NCBI GenBank assembly: GCA_019912395.1
Contig: JAIOIH010000031.1
Coordinates: 62,001-126,000 of the forward strand
Origin: Flavobacteriales bacterium
GTDB lineage: Bacteria; Bacteroidota; Bacteroidia; Flavobacteriales_F; PHOS-HE28
Length of the DNA: 64,000 nt
Direction of reading: 5' to 3'
In this document: positions 8,050 through 16,900 of the stretch, piece after piece
Position numbering within the stretch: position 1 is the first letter of the stretch
Layout of the letters: each line of letters opens with the position of its first letter
Position numbers and translations under genes: made by a program
Notes under the pieces: generated by a model
The model's input: only the letters and a program-made list of their open reading frames with translations
Database searches by the model: none
What the model was told of the DNA's origin: nothing

Positions 8050-9732
8050 TCAGCTCAACCCACTGATCACCCCGTTGTCGTCGATGTCCATGTGCTCACT
8101 GGCCGGTACTTCCGGTAGGCCGGGCATGCGCATCATCTTGCCGAGGATGGGCACTACGAAACCTGCACCGGCGGCGATCTCGATGTCGTTCACCGTGATC
8201 TCGAAATCACTGACGGCACCCAACTGGGTGGGATCATCGCTGAAGCTGTACTGTGTTTTGGCGATGCACACCGGCAAGTGGTCCAGCCCCAGGTTGTGGA
8301 TGCGGCGCAGCGCTGTCCTGGCTTCACCGCTGTAAGCCACGCTCTTGGCGCGGTAGATCTCCTTGGCGATGATCTCCACCTTCTTCTCGATCGATTGCTC
8401 CAGCTCGTACAGGAGCTTGAACTGGCTCTCCTTCGCATCCGCCACGCGCACCACGGCGTCGGCCAGATCGGTCATGCCCTTTCCGCCCTCCGCGAAGCCC
8501 TTGGCCAGAACGGCTTCCACGCCGAGGCTCTTGCAGCGCTCCTTCACGAACTGGATCTCCTCATCGGTATCCGTGGGGAAATGGTTGATCGCCACCACGG
8601 CCTTCACGCCGAACTTGGCGGTGTTCTCGATGTGGCGCTCCAGGTTGGCCATGCCCTTCCTCACCCGCTCCATCGAGGCATCGTTCACCTCCTTGACCGG
8701 TGCACCACCTTGGTAGCGCAACGCGCGGATGGTGGCCACGATCACCGTAGCGTGCGGCTCCAGCCCACCAGCGCGGCATTTGATGTCGTAGAATTTCTCC
8801 GCTCCGAGGTCTGCGCCAAAGCCGGCCTCGGTCACTACGTAATCCGCCAGGCTCAGGCCCATTTTGGTACCCAGGATGCTGTTCACTCCCTGCGCGATGT
8901 TGGCGAAGGGACCGCCGTGCAGGATCGCGGGGTTGCCCTCCATGGTCTGCACCAGGTTCGGCTTGATAGCATCCTTCAGCAATACCGCCATGGCGCCTTG
9001 CGCGTTCAGGTCGCGGGCATACACGTACTTGCGATCGGCCGAACGGGAGTTGCCCACGAAGATGTTGCCGAGGCGCTTTTTCAGGTCCTCGTATCCGGTG
9101 GCCAGGCAAAGGATGGCCATCACCTCGCTGGCGGCGGTGATGTTGAAGCCGTCCTCCCGTGGCATGCTGTTGCCGGTCCCTCCAAGGCCGATGACGATAT
9201 CGCGGAGCGAACGGTCGTTCATGTCCATCACCCGCTTCCAGGCCACGGTCCGCGGATCGATCCCGAGATTGCGGGTTTTGCTCTGGATGTTGTTGTCGAT
9301 GAGCGCGGCGAGAAGGTTGTTGCTCTTCTCGATAGCGGCGAAGTCCCCCGTGAAGTGCAGGTTGATGTCCTCCATGGGCAGCACTTGTGCGTAGCCTCCA
9401 CCGGCCGCACCGCCCTTCATCCCGAACACGGGTCCGAGGGAGGGCTCCCGAAGCACCGCCATGGCCTTCTTCCCGATCTTGTTCAGCCCCTCGCAAAGGC
9501 CGATACTGGTGGTGGTCTTGCCCTCACCTGCAGGGGTGGGCGAAATGGCGGTGACCAGGATCAGCTTGCTCTTCTTCACCTTGGCCTCGTCGATCAGGTC
9601 CAGCGGGAGCTTGGCCTTGTAGCGCCCGTAATTCTCCATGCGGTCGGCATCTATGCCCAGCTTTTCGCCAATGGCGGTGATGGGTTGGAGGGTGGCGCGC
9701 TGCGCGATCTCGAGGTCGGAAGGAAATGCCAT
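8050..9732 (-). CDS. fhs: Formate-tetrahydrofolate ligase
   Basis: A 560-residue enzyme that makes 10-formyl-tetrahydrofolate from formate, tetrahydrofolate and ATP, feeding one-carbon units to purine and formyl-Met-tRNA synthesis. The N10-formyl-THF synthetase P-loop is at residues 65-76 (PTPAGEGKTTTS). Other family landmarks are REPSLGPVFGMKGGAAGGGY, the long FTGDFAAI-SNNLLAALIDN region, and the C-terminal EIAAGAGFVVPILGKMMRMPGLP. Length is normal (about 555-560). The longest + strand frame here (8278-10077) is its antisense shadow. The gene stands apart from its neighbours. Confidence 0.97.
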   Translation of the reverse strand: MAFPSDLEIAQRATLQPITAIGEKLGIDADRMENYGRYKAKLPLDLIDEAKVKKSKLILVTAISPTPAGEGKTTTSIGLCEGLNKIGKKAMAVLREPSLGPVFGMKGGAAGGGYAQVLPMEDINLHFTGDFAAIEKSNNLLAALIDNNIQSKTRNLGIDPRTVAWKRVMDMNDRSLRDIVIGLGGTGNSMPREDGFNITAASEVMAILCLATGYEDLKKRLGNIFVGNSRSADRKYVYARDLNAQGAMAVLLKDAIKPNLVQTMEGNPAILHGGPFANIAQGVNSILGTKMGLSLADYVVTEAGFGADLGAEKFYDIKCRAGGLEPHATVIVATIRALRYQGGAPVKEVNDASMERVRKGMANLERHIENTAKFGVKAVVAINHFPTDTDEEIQFVKERCKSLGVEAVLAKGFAEGGKGMTDLADAVVRVADAKESQFKLLYELEQSIEKKVEIIAKEIYRAKSVAYSGEARTALRRIHNLGLDHLPVCIAKTQYSFSDDPTQLGAVSDFEITVNDIEIAAGAGFVVPILGKMMRMPGLPEVPASEHMDIDDNGVISGLS

Positions 9733-9923
9733 GGATCTGTGTTTCTGGGGCGAAGGAACGAAAGGAATGAGATCTGTGGGAACTTTACGTCTGCTGAAGG
9801 TTCTTCACCGCAACGACGCAACGAACCCGCCACGACACTTGTCGTAAGGCCAACTGCGATTGATGTCGGGAATGCCAAACGTGGCGGAACCTTGGCGCTC
9901 TTTGCGCCGTGGCGGTTAATATT

Positions 9924-12509
9924 TCACCGCCCCGCCGGCAACGCATACACCGTCACCACGCCTTGCCCATCGGCGGTCACCAGTTCCAGCACACCGTCCA
10001 AGTTGATATCGGCCACGCTGGATCGCACCGCACCTTTGAGCGGGAAGCCCGGCCACAACTCACCGGCAGCATCGTAAAGCCGCACTTGATCCTGCTCAGG
10101 AAGCACAAGGCCAATGGCGACCTCCTCCCCTTCCAAGGGTACTCCGAAGGCCATGGCATCGGGGGAGTCCGGGAAATTCAGGCGGAAAAGCACCTTGCCT
10201 TTCGATTCCGCTGTGAGTGCCGAAATGGTGGTCCTCAACACTTCGATATGTTCATCTCCATCCACATCGAACAGGGCCACTTTGCCGCTGGTGGCCGGGG
10301 ACAAGGTATCCACCGTGCCATCCAGCTTGCCGCTGAGCACCGCCCCGCTGCTATCGGCCCAGAGCATCCGCCGGTCGGCGATGTCCATGGCCTCGCGGCT
10401 GCCGAGGAAGGTCTGGATCCGATCCATCCGGAGCTTGGCATCGTAGCGCACCGTTCCACGCCGGTCCAGTACGGCGACCTTCCCGTTCCGCAAGGCGAGC
10501 ACCAGGAAATCCTTGCCCTTGATCCGCACGTGCTCCACCGCGGCCAGCGCCGGACCGGAAAGCTTCACGGGCTCCCAGCCCTGCACGGGTTTTCCGTCAC
10601 CGCCCAAGTTGAGCAGCCCGCCGTCCACCGTGGGTACGATGATGCGGTAATCCTTCTTCCCTTCGTAATCGAATACGCTGAGCGGTGTACTGGCCTGGCT
10701 CTTCAGGACTACGGGGAAGCCTTCCACATCGCGCCCGAGCCGGTCGATCAGGTACACCTTGTTCGCCGTATTGCAGAGCATCTGCAGCTTGCCGTTCCTG
10801 TACCTGTCGATCTGCGCCACACCTCCGATCAGCGGTCCGTCCAACTGGCGTTGCCACAGCACTTTGCCGGTGCAGCTGATCAGGCTGATGCGGTTGTCCT
10901 TGTCCTGCGTGAAGACCTGCAGGGTCTTGCTGAGGTAGTCCTTCACCAGGATCGGTGGCGCCGCCAACGGTGCGGGCAAGGCGGTGGTCCAGAGGGCTCC
11001 TGCGGCGCGCTTTCCGGCGGGTGCGTGCTGTAGGCAGAAGGTGGCGATAAAGGCCCCATCGTTGCGGGGGGTGAGTTGCAGCAGCGCCCCACCGAGCGTG
11101 CGCTGCGCATCCGCCAACGGTCCTTCGCCGGGGGTGTAGGTCCGGGCCACATCCACCCACCAGCTGTATACGGCCTCGGAGCCGAAGCGCTGGAAGAAGT
11201 CGCCGGATCGCGGGTCCAGTGCCAAGGAGTTGCGGTCCGTCCATGCGTCGATGGCCGCACGCATCCCGGCCGGCGTATCGGCGAACACCACCATGTCCGC
11301 AAGCACCGCCCAGAGCGGTTGCTCGAAGCCGGCGAAGGCGTTGCCGTACAGGGTGGCCAATGCCTCCGGATCGGCCATGCGGATGATGCGCACACCCCGG
11401 TATTCCGTAGTGGCACAGCCGCCGTCCGGGCACCGGAACAACATGGCGTCGGCAGCCTTCGCGGGATCCTCCGTTTCCAGCACCACCCAGCGCTGGGCAT
11501 CACCGTCCATATCCTTGGATGCCTCGGCCACGCCGATCCCGCCCCGCACCCATTCCGCGTACGCGGTAAAGAGGGCGTCATCCGGCAGCTCGCCGTTGAT
11601 GGCGCGCACATGAGCGGCCGGGTCGGAGATCTGTATGACCCGCAGATCGGACACGGTGGTGGGGAGCACGCGAATGATGTCCGGCTTGGCCGGCCGTTGT
11701 TCCCGGATGGCCGTGGTGGCGGGGCTTTCCCCTGCGGGGAAGAGCAGGCCGTTCATCAGCACCGCGCCCGGCCGGAACCGGATATCCAGCGCCGCCCAGC
11801 CTTCCACGGGGGCACTCGCGGGAAAGATGCCTTGCCCGTGGATCCCCAGCAGTTGCGATGCGAAGGCGGGCATGATCAGCAGGTGGGCATCCGCACCCAC
11901 GCTGAGGCTGGCGCGGGCTTTTTCGAACAAGGCATCCGGCTTCCGGGTGCTTCCGGCGAGCGAACGTGCTTCCTCCACCATTTCGCCATCGGTGCCCATG
12001 AGCAACAGGCCCTTGCTCCAGGCCAGCTCCGCAGCGGGCAGAGCACTGTCGGGTTGAAGGCTCAGGCGGGTCCCGGTCCACAATTCCGCGGATACAGGTG
12101 TACCGAATGCTTCGCCCAGCAGGCTCAAGGCTGGTTCCGATCGCGCCATCGGCCAGCACATCACGGGAACCAGCGTTCCGCTTTCCGTTGCGCGCCAAGC
12201 GATCAGTAACGGTGCGGCATCCGTTTGCTTTCCGGAGGGGATCGCACCGGACCGTGCAATGCGCCCCATGATCGTGTCCAAGGCGGCAAAGGCAGGCTTC
12301 CCTTCCAGGTCGCCCCAGAACTGGCTGGTGCCGGTGAAGCGTTCCCATGCGATGAACGGTTCGGGCACCTCCAGCACGGCCACGGCTTCCGCAGGAATTG
12401 CGGCCCAAGGGTCGGCCGGTCGCTCCGGCCCGGCCTGCCAATGCCAGAGCCACCAGGCAATACCGGCCACGATGGCGAGCAGAAGAACGGCAATGATCGA
12501 GCGGCGCAT
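9924..12509 (-). CDS. Large membrane-anchored protein with beta-propeller-like C-terminal half
   Basis: An 861-residue protein of unknown function. A single N-terminal membrane helix after RRS (residues ~4-22, IIAVLLLAIVAGIAWWLW) anchors a long extracytoplasmic part. Residues ~30-500 are alpha/beta with no domain I recognise, somewhat like the DUF3352 class of surface proteins. Residues ~510-860 contain repeated blade-like units (KDNRISLISCTGKVLWQRQL, KVAVLDRRGTVRYDAKL, DINLDGVLELVTADGQG), typical of PQQ/FG-GAP-like beta-propellers. ATG at 12509 was chosen over a TTG four codons upstream because it gives a compact signal anchor. It lies downstream of rnhB on the same strand, 309 bp away. Confidence 0.7.
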   Translation of the reverse strand: MRRSIIAVLLLAIVAGIAWWLWHWQAGPERPADPWAAIPAEAVAVLEVPEPFIAWERFTGTSQFWGDLEGKPAFAALDTIMGRIARSGAIPSGKQTDAAPLLIAWRATESGTLVPVMCWPMARSEPALSLLGEAFGTPVSAELWTGTRLSLQPDSALPAAELAWSKGLLLMGTDGEMVEEARSLAGSTRKPDALFEKARASLSVGADAHLLIMPAFASQLLGIHGQGIFPASAPVEGWAALDIRFRPGAVLMNGLLFPAGESPATTAIREQRPAKPDIIRVLPTTVSDLRVIQISDPAAHVRAINGELPDDALFTAYAEWVRGGIGVAEASKDMDGDAQRWVVLETEDPAKAADAMLFRCPDGGCATTEYRGVRIIRMADPEALATLYGNAFAGFEQPLWAVLADMVVFADTPAGMRAAIDAWTDRNSLALDPRSGDFFQRFGSEAVYSWWVDVARTYTPGEGPLADAQRTLGGALLQLTPRNDGAFIATFCLQHAPAGKRAAGALWTTALPAPLAAPPILVKDYLSKTLQVFTQDKDNRISLISCTGKVLWQRQLDGPLIGGVAQIDRYRNGKLQMLCNTANKVYLIDRLGRDVEGFPVVLKSQASTPLSVFDYEGKKDYRIIVPTVDGGLLNLGGDGKPVQGWEPVKLSGPALAAVEHVRIKGKDFLVLALRNGKVAVLDRRGTVRYDAKLRMDRIQTFLGSREAMDIADRRMLWADSSGAVLSGKLDGTVDTLSPATSGKVALFDVDGDEHIEVLRTTISALTAESKGKVLFRLNFPDSPDAMAFGVPLEGEEVAIGLVLPEQDQVRLYDAAGELWPGFPLKGAVRSSVADINLDGVLELVTADGQGVVTVYALPAGR

Positions 12510-12521
12510 GGGCAGCCCCAA

Positions 12522-12818
12522 AGGTGCGGTTCACCGTTCCTGCTCCACCAGTTTGGACCGGAGCCTTTCGCACATGCGGCTGTGGATGCCGTTAAAGGCA
12601 AATGGGATCGGACGCCCGTTGGGCGTCTGCGGTTGGTGTTGAACCACGGACCGTGCTTCGCACGCCGCCGCCAAAGCGCTATGGCGAAGGAACCCAAAGC
12701 GCTTCGCGACGGCGCGTGAACACGGATGGACACGCATAAAAACGGGCAGAATACGTGGCTCCCAAGACCTGACGTGAGCACCGTCCTTCCGCGCAGGGAA
12801 GGCCAAGTGCTACCCGGC
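12522..12818. other. Spacer with short hairpin and 10-bp repeat units
   Basis: No gene was recognised. It holds a hairpin GACGCCC-GTT-GGGCGTC (12610-12626), a GAACCACGGACCGTGCTTC segment that recurs at 29603, and two tandem CACGGATGGA-like 10-bp units (12720-12739). The same CACGGAT-type units appear in reverse at 48072-48101. Confidence 0.5.
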
Positions 12819-13412
12819 TCACACCAATTCAGGCAGCAGCGTGAAGCTGGTGCGGTGATGCCCGCACGGGCCATGGGTGATGATCGCGGCGCGGTGTTCC
12901 GCCGTGGGATAGCCCTTGTTCACTTCCCAACCGTAGTGGGGTGCTTCCTTGTGCAGATCGGCCATCAGCGCATCCCGGTGCGTTTTCGCCAACACCGATG
13001 CGGCGGCGATGCTCCGGAATTTCCCGTCGCCTTGGAGGATGCAGCTGTGCCGAATGCCTTCGTAGGAATTGAAGCGATCGCCGTCCACCAACAGATGTTC
13101 CGGACGGCGATGCAAGCCAGCAATGGCACGGTGCATCGCAAGGAACGCGGCGTTCAGGATGTTGATGCGATCGATCTCCGCCACATCCGCCATGCCCACA
13201 CACCACGCCAATGCCCGTGCTTCGATCAACGGGCGCAAGCGCTCCCGCTCCGCGCGGTTCAGCTTCTTCGAATCGTTCAGCCCCGGCAAGCGCACCCCTG
13301 CGGGAAGGATCACCGCTGCAGCCACCACCGGTCCGGCGAGGCAGCCGCGACCGGCCTCATCGCAGCCGGCCTCGATGAGGCCGAAGGTGTGGTATGCAGC
13401 CAGGCGGGACAT
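12819..13412 (-). CDS. rnhB: Ribonuclease HII
   Basis: A 197-residue RNase HII that cuts the RNA strand of RNA-DNA hybrids and removes single ribonucleotides from DNA. The catalytic DEAGRG motif (Asp18, Glu19) follows AGC, and GPVVAAAVIL, LNDSKKL, VDGDRF and the SVLAKTHRD segment complete the four-carboxylate active site. The C-terminal GYPTAEHRAAIITHGPCGHHRTSF is the usual substrate-binding end. Length is normal. It is the last housekeeping gene before the CRISPR-Cas locus and is transcribed away from it. Confidence 0.97.
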   Translation of the reverse strand: MSRLAAYHTFGLIEAGCDEAGRGCLAGPVVAAAVILPAGVRLPGLNDSKKLNRAERERLRPLIEARALAWCVGMADVAEIDRINILNAAFLAMHRAIAGLHRRPEHLLVDGDRFNSYEGIRHSCILQGDGKFRSIAAASVLAKTHRDALMADLHKEAPHYGWEVNKGYPTAEHRAAIITHGPCGHHRTSFTLLPELV

Positions 13413-13797
13413 GGGGCAAGTTTAGGGTGGATCAGACCCCCGACCCGCGCTGCAAGCGTGGACGGACAGTGGTCAGATAATTGAACTCGGATGCATGCCT
13501 TCCAATTCCTTGGCTCAATGGCTCGCTTGCTATAGGCGCATTCTGTCGTTCGGTCTCTTGGTTTTAGGCTCTTCCAATACTCAAGCGAATTCAGTTATTC
13601 GGCCTCTTCGCTCTAGCACAACCGCATTCACGGCGCATTGGGCAACGACGCATTCATGCATTTCGGCCCTTGGCCTATGGGCGTATTCGGTATCAAGCGC
13701 ATTTGGCAATAGGTTCCCTTCCTTAAGCATCCATATTGCGAGAATTCAAAGCTTCATTTGGCAGGTCTTCTATACATTCGACCTGAATGATCCGCCT
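13413..13797. other. AT-richer, repetitive gene-free spacer beside the CRISPR-Cas locus
   Basis: No gene is supported; the one long frame (13495-13836) overlaps the tracrRNA terminator and has no coding character. Between about 13505 and 13785 the sequence repeats GCATT, GAATTC, TTCGGCC and TTGGC words at spacings of roughly 7-9 bp without a strict period, as in a decayed tandem repeat. A CCGCGCTGCAAGCG-GGAC segment (13446-13463) recurs at 31103-31120. Confidence 0.5.
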
Positions 13798-13884
13798 AAA
13801 AATAAAGCGACCCGGCATTGCTGCCGGGCCGAGTAAGTGTTCACACAACGGGATAAACCCTTATTGTGATCTGCTTCAATTCTT
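13798..13884 (-). ncRNA. tracrRNA of type II-C CRISPR-Cas9
   Basis: Read on the minus strand, the sequence opens with AAGAATTGAAGCAGATCACA. This pairs with the first 23 nt of the CRISPR repeat (minus orientation) apart from one bulge, and ends in a G-U pair. It continues with a nexus-like hairpin GGG-TTTAT-CCC (13850-13860), a small GTGT/ACAC hairpin, and a terminator stem CCCGGCA-GCAA-TGCCGGG (13811-13828) followed by TTTATTTTT. This order of anti-repeat, nexus and terminator is that of known II-C tracrRNAs. The 5' end near 13884 is placed from the TACATTTG promoter box just upstream. Length would be about 87 nt. RNase III and Cas9 would process it with pre-crRNA. Confidence 0.88.
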
Positions 13885-13888
13885 GGCA

Positions 13889-13896
13889 CAAATGTA
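13889..13896 (-). promoter_or_regulatory. Promoter -7 box of the tracrRNA
   Basis: On the minus strand TACATTTG is an exact match to the Bacteroidota -7 element TAnnTTTG and lies about 5 bp before the anti-repeat, so transcription would begin almost at the anti-repeat. The -33 box would fall at the cas9 start codon and is not clear. Confidence 0.6.
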
Positions 13897-13921
13897 AGCA
13901 ACCGGAACTATTCTCACCACC

Positions 13922-16900
13922 ATGAAGAAGATATTAGGCCTGGACCTCGGCACCACCTCCATCGGTTGGGCCGTGATCAACGAAGCGGAACATGTAGGCG
14001 AAAAAGCGGAGATCATCCGGACGGGTGTTCGCGTAGTGCCGCTTTCCACGGACGAACAGTCGGACTTTGAAAAAGGGAAGGCACTGTCCACCAATTCCGA
14101 GCGCACGCGCATGCGCGGCATGCGGCGGAACCTGGACCGCTATCAGGATCGCAGGGCGCATCTGCTCAAACTGCTTCGCGAGCACGGGCTCCTCAAGGAA
14201 AGTTCCGTGTTGGCGGAAACAGGAAAGGGCAGCACGCATTCGCTATGGGCCTTGCGCGCTGCTGCTGCGGAGAAGCCCATTGAACTGGAGCAGTTCGCCA
14301 GGGTGTTGCTGACGATCAATAAAAAGCGCGGCTACAAGAGCAACCGCAAGGCAAATGATGAGGATGAGGGACAGGCCATTGATGGCATGTCCGTGGCCAA
14401 GGAGCTGTATGACAATGATCTCACATGCGGACAATACGGTATCAAAAGGTTGCTGGCCGGGAAACGCCATATACCTGATTTCTACAGGTCCGACCTTCAA
14501 GCCGAACTGGATAAGATCTGGCTCAAGCAACGCGAGTATCATGGCGAACTGTTGAGCTTCGAGCTGAAGGACAAGATCGCAGGCAAGAACCAGAAAACAA
14601 CGTGGGCCATATTGAAGGAACCATGGGGCCTTGTGGGCGAAAAGCGAAAAACCAAAGGCTTTGAAAAGAAAGTGGAGGACTACCAGTGGCGGGTGGATGC
14701 ATTGAGCAGGAAGATGGAACTGGAACAATTGGCAGTGGTGTTGCAACAGGTCAACGGTTCGATCTCTTCTTCCAGCGGTCTGCTTGGTGCCATCAGCGAC
14801 CGCAGTAAACAATTGATGATCAAGGATCAAACGGTGGGCCAGTTCCTCTTTGCCCAGATCCAACGCGACCCACACTCCCGCGTTAAGGGACAAGCCTTTT
14901 ACCGGCAGGATTACTTGGACGAGTTCGAGCGCATCTGGGAGATGCAGAAGGATGCGCATCCGGAACTCACGCCGGAATTAAAACATGAAGTGCGGGACAC
15001 CGTGATCTTCTACCAACGCCGTCTCAAATCCCAAAAAGGGCTGCTTGCCGTGTGCGAATTCGAGGGTCGGAAGCAGCCGGTGATCGGCGAGGACGGAAAG
15101 CCCGAACTAACCAAGGACGGCAAGCCCAAGATGTGGATGGTGGGACCGAAGGTTTGCCCCAAGGCCTCACCCCTGTTCCAGGAGTTCCGGATCTGGCAAG
15201 TGCTCAACAACATCGATCTGATCTATGAAGGTTTGGAAGGCACGGGTGATGAACGGTCGGAGAACGGAATTGTCCGCAGCGGAAAAGTGTGGAGCCTTGG
15301 GCCTGAATACAAAGCCCAACTCTTCGCTGTATTGAACAGGACCAAGGAACTCTCAGCGGCAGATGTCCTGAAGGAGCTGAAGCTGAAGCCCAAGGAGTGG
15401 AAGGTGAAAAACTTCAAGAAGATCGAGGGCAACCGGACCAACCATAAATACATGGAAGCGTTCGGCGCCATGTTGAAGGTGACCGGGCATGATGATATCG
15501 AACTGGATAAACTCACAGCAGAGGAGCAGGTGGAAACCCTGGAGAAGATCCTTGGTGAACTGGGCGTTAACACCGAAATCCTGCACTTCGATGCAAGCCT
15601 GACAGGTAAAGCCTTCGAGCAACAACCCGCTTATGCCCTTTGGCATTTGCTTTATTCCTATGAGGGTGACGATTCCCGGACGGGGAATGAAAAACTGATC
15701 ACCCAGCTTCGGGAGAAATTCGGCTTTGACCGCGATTGTGCGGAAATACTCTGCAAAGTCTCCTTCGAGGACGACCATGGCAGCCTCAGTACACGGGCCA
15801 TCAAAAAGATCCTACCCTTCCTGAAGGATGGTCTCCAGTATGATGAGGCCTGCGAACAGGCAGGCTACAACCATTCGCACTCCGTGACCGCGGAAGAGAA
15901 CGAAACGCGTGTATTGATGGATGCCTTGGAGATCCTGTCGCGCAACAGTTTGCGCAATCCCGTGGTGGAAAAGATCCTCAACCAGATGGTCCATGTGGTG
16001 AACAAGGTCATCGAGGTGTACGGAAGGCCCGATGAGATCCGCGTGGAATTGGCGCGCGAGTTGAAGAACAGTGCCAAAGAGCGGGAGGAAATGACCAAGG
16101 GTATAAGTGCTGCCACCAATGTCCATGACAGCATACGGAAGGAGATCGCCAAGCTCCACCCCTTCAGCACCGGGGTGCGCATCACCCGAAACGACATCAT
16201 CAAGTACAAGCTGTATCAAGAGCTGAAGGAGAACGGTTACAAGACCTTGTACACAGGCACTCACGTGCCGCTGGAAGAACTCTTCAGCAAGAAATTCGAT
16301 ATCGAGCACATCATCCCCAGAGCACGCTTATTCGACGACTCATTCTCCAATAAGACACTCTGTGTCGCCGAGGTGAACCGCGCTAAGAGCAATGCCACGG
16401 CATTGGACTTCATGGAAGTGAAATACGGTGCGGATAGCAATGAAGTGGCCCAATACACGGAACGGGTGGAACGATTTTTCAAAAAGGTGAACCCTGCCAA
16501 GTTCAAGAAGCTGATGATGAGGGAATCCGATATCCCGGACGGCTTCATTGAACGCGACCTGCGCAATACTCAGTACATCGCAAAGAAGTCGATGGGGATG
16601 CTGCGGCAAGTGGCCCGCACCGTAACGGGCACTACCGGCAAGGTGACCGACAAGCTGCGACAGGACTGGGAGCTGATCAATGTGCTGCAGGAACTCAATT
16701 GGCCCAAGTACTTGAAAGCAGGCTTGACCTATTCGGAAACGAACAAGGACGGTGCGATGATCCCGAAGATCAAGGATTGGAGCAAGCGCAACGACCACCG
16801 CCACCACGCCATGGATGCGATCGCCGTGGCCTTTACCCGGCCCAGCCACATCCAATACCTCAACCATTTGAACGCCCGCCGTGATGAGGAGCACAAGAAA

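Noticed and set aside
8278..10077. 599-residue plus-strand frame
   Set aside because: It is antisense to fhs, which has full family motifs; long antisense frames are common at high GC.
13495..13836. 113-residue frame upstream of cas9
   Set aside because: It overlaps the tracrRNA terminator, has repetitive low-complexity sequence and no codon bias like its neighbours.
13866..13921. tracrRNA on the plus strand
   Set aside because: The plus strand after the anti-repeat runs straight into the cas9 start with no hairpin or terminator, while the minus strand has nexus, hairpins and terminator.
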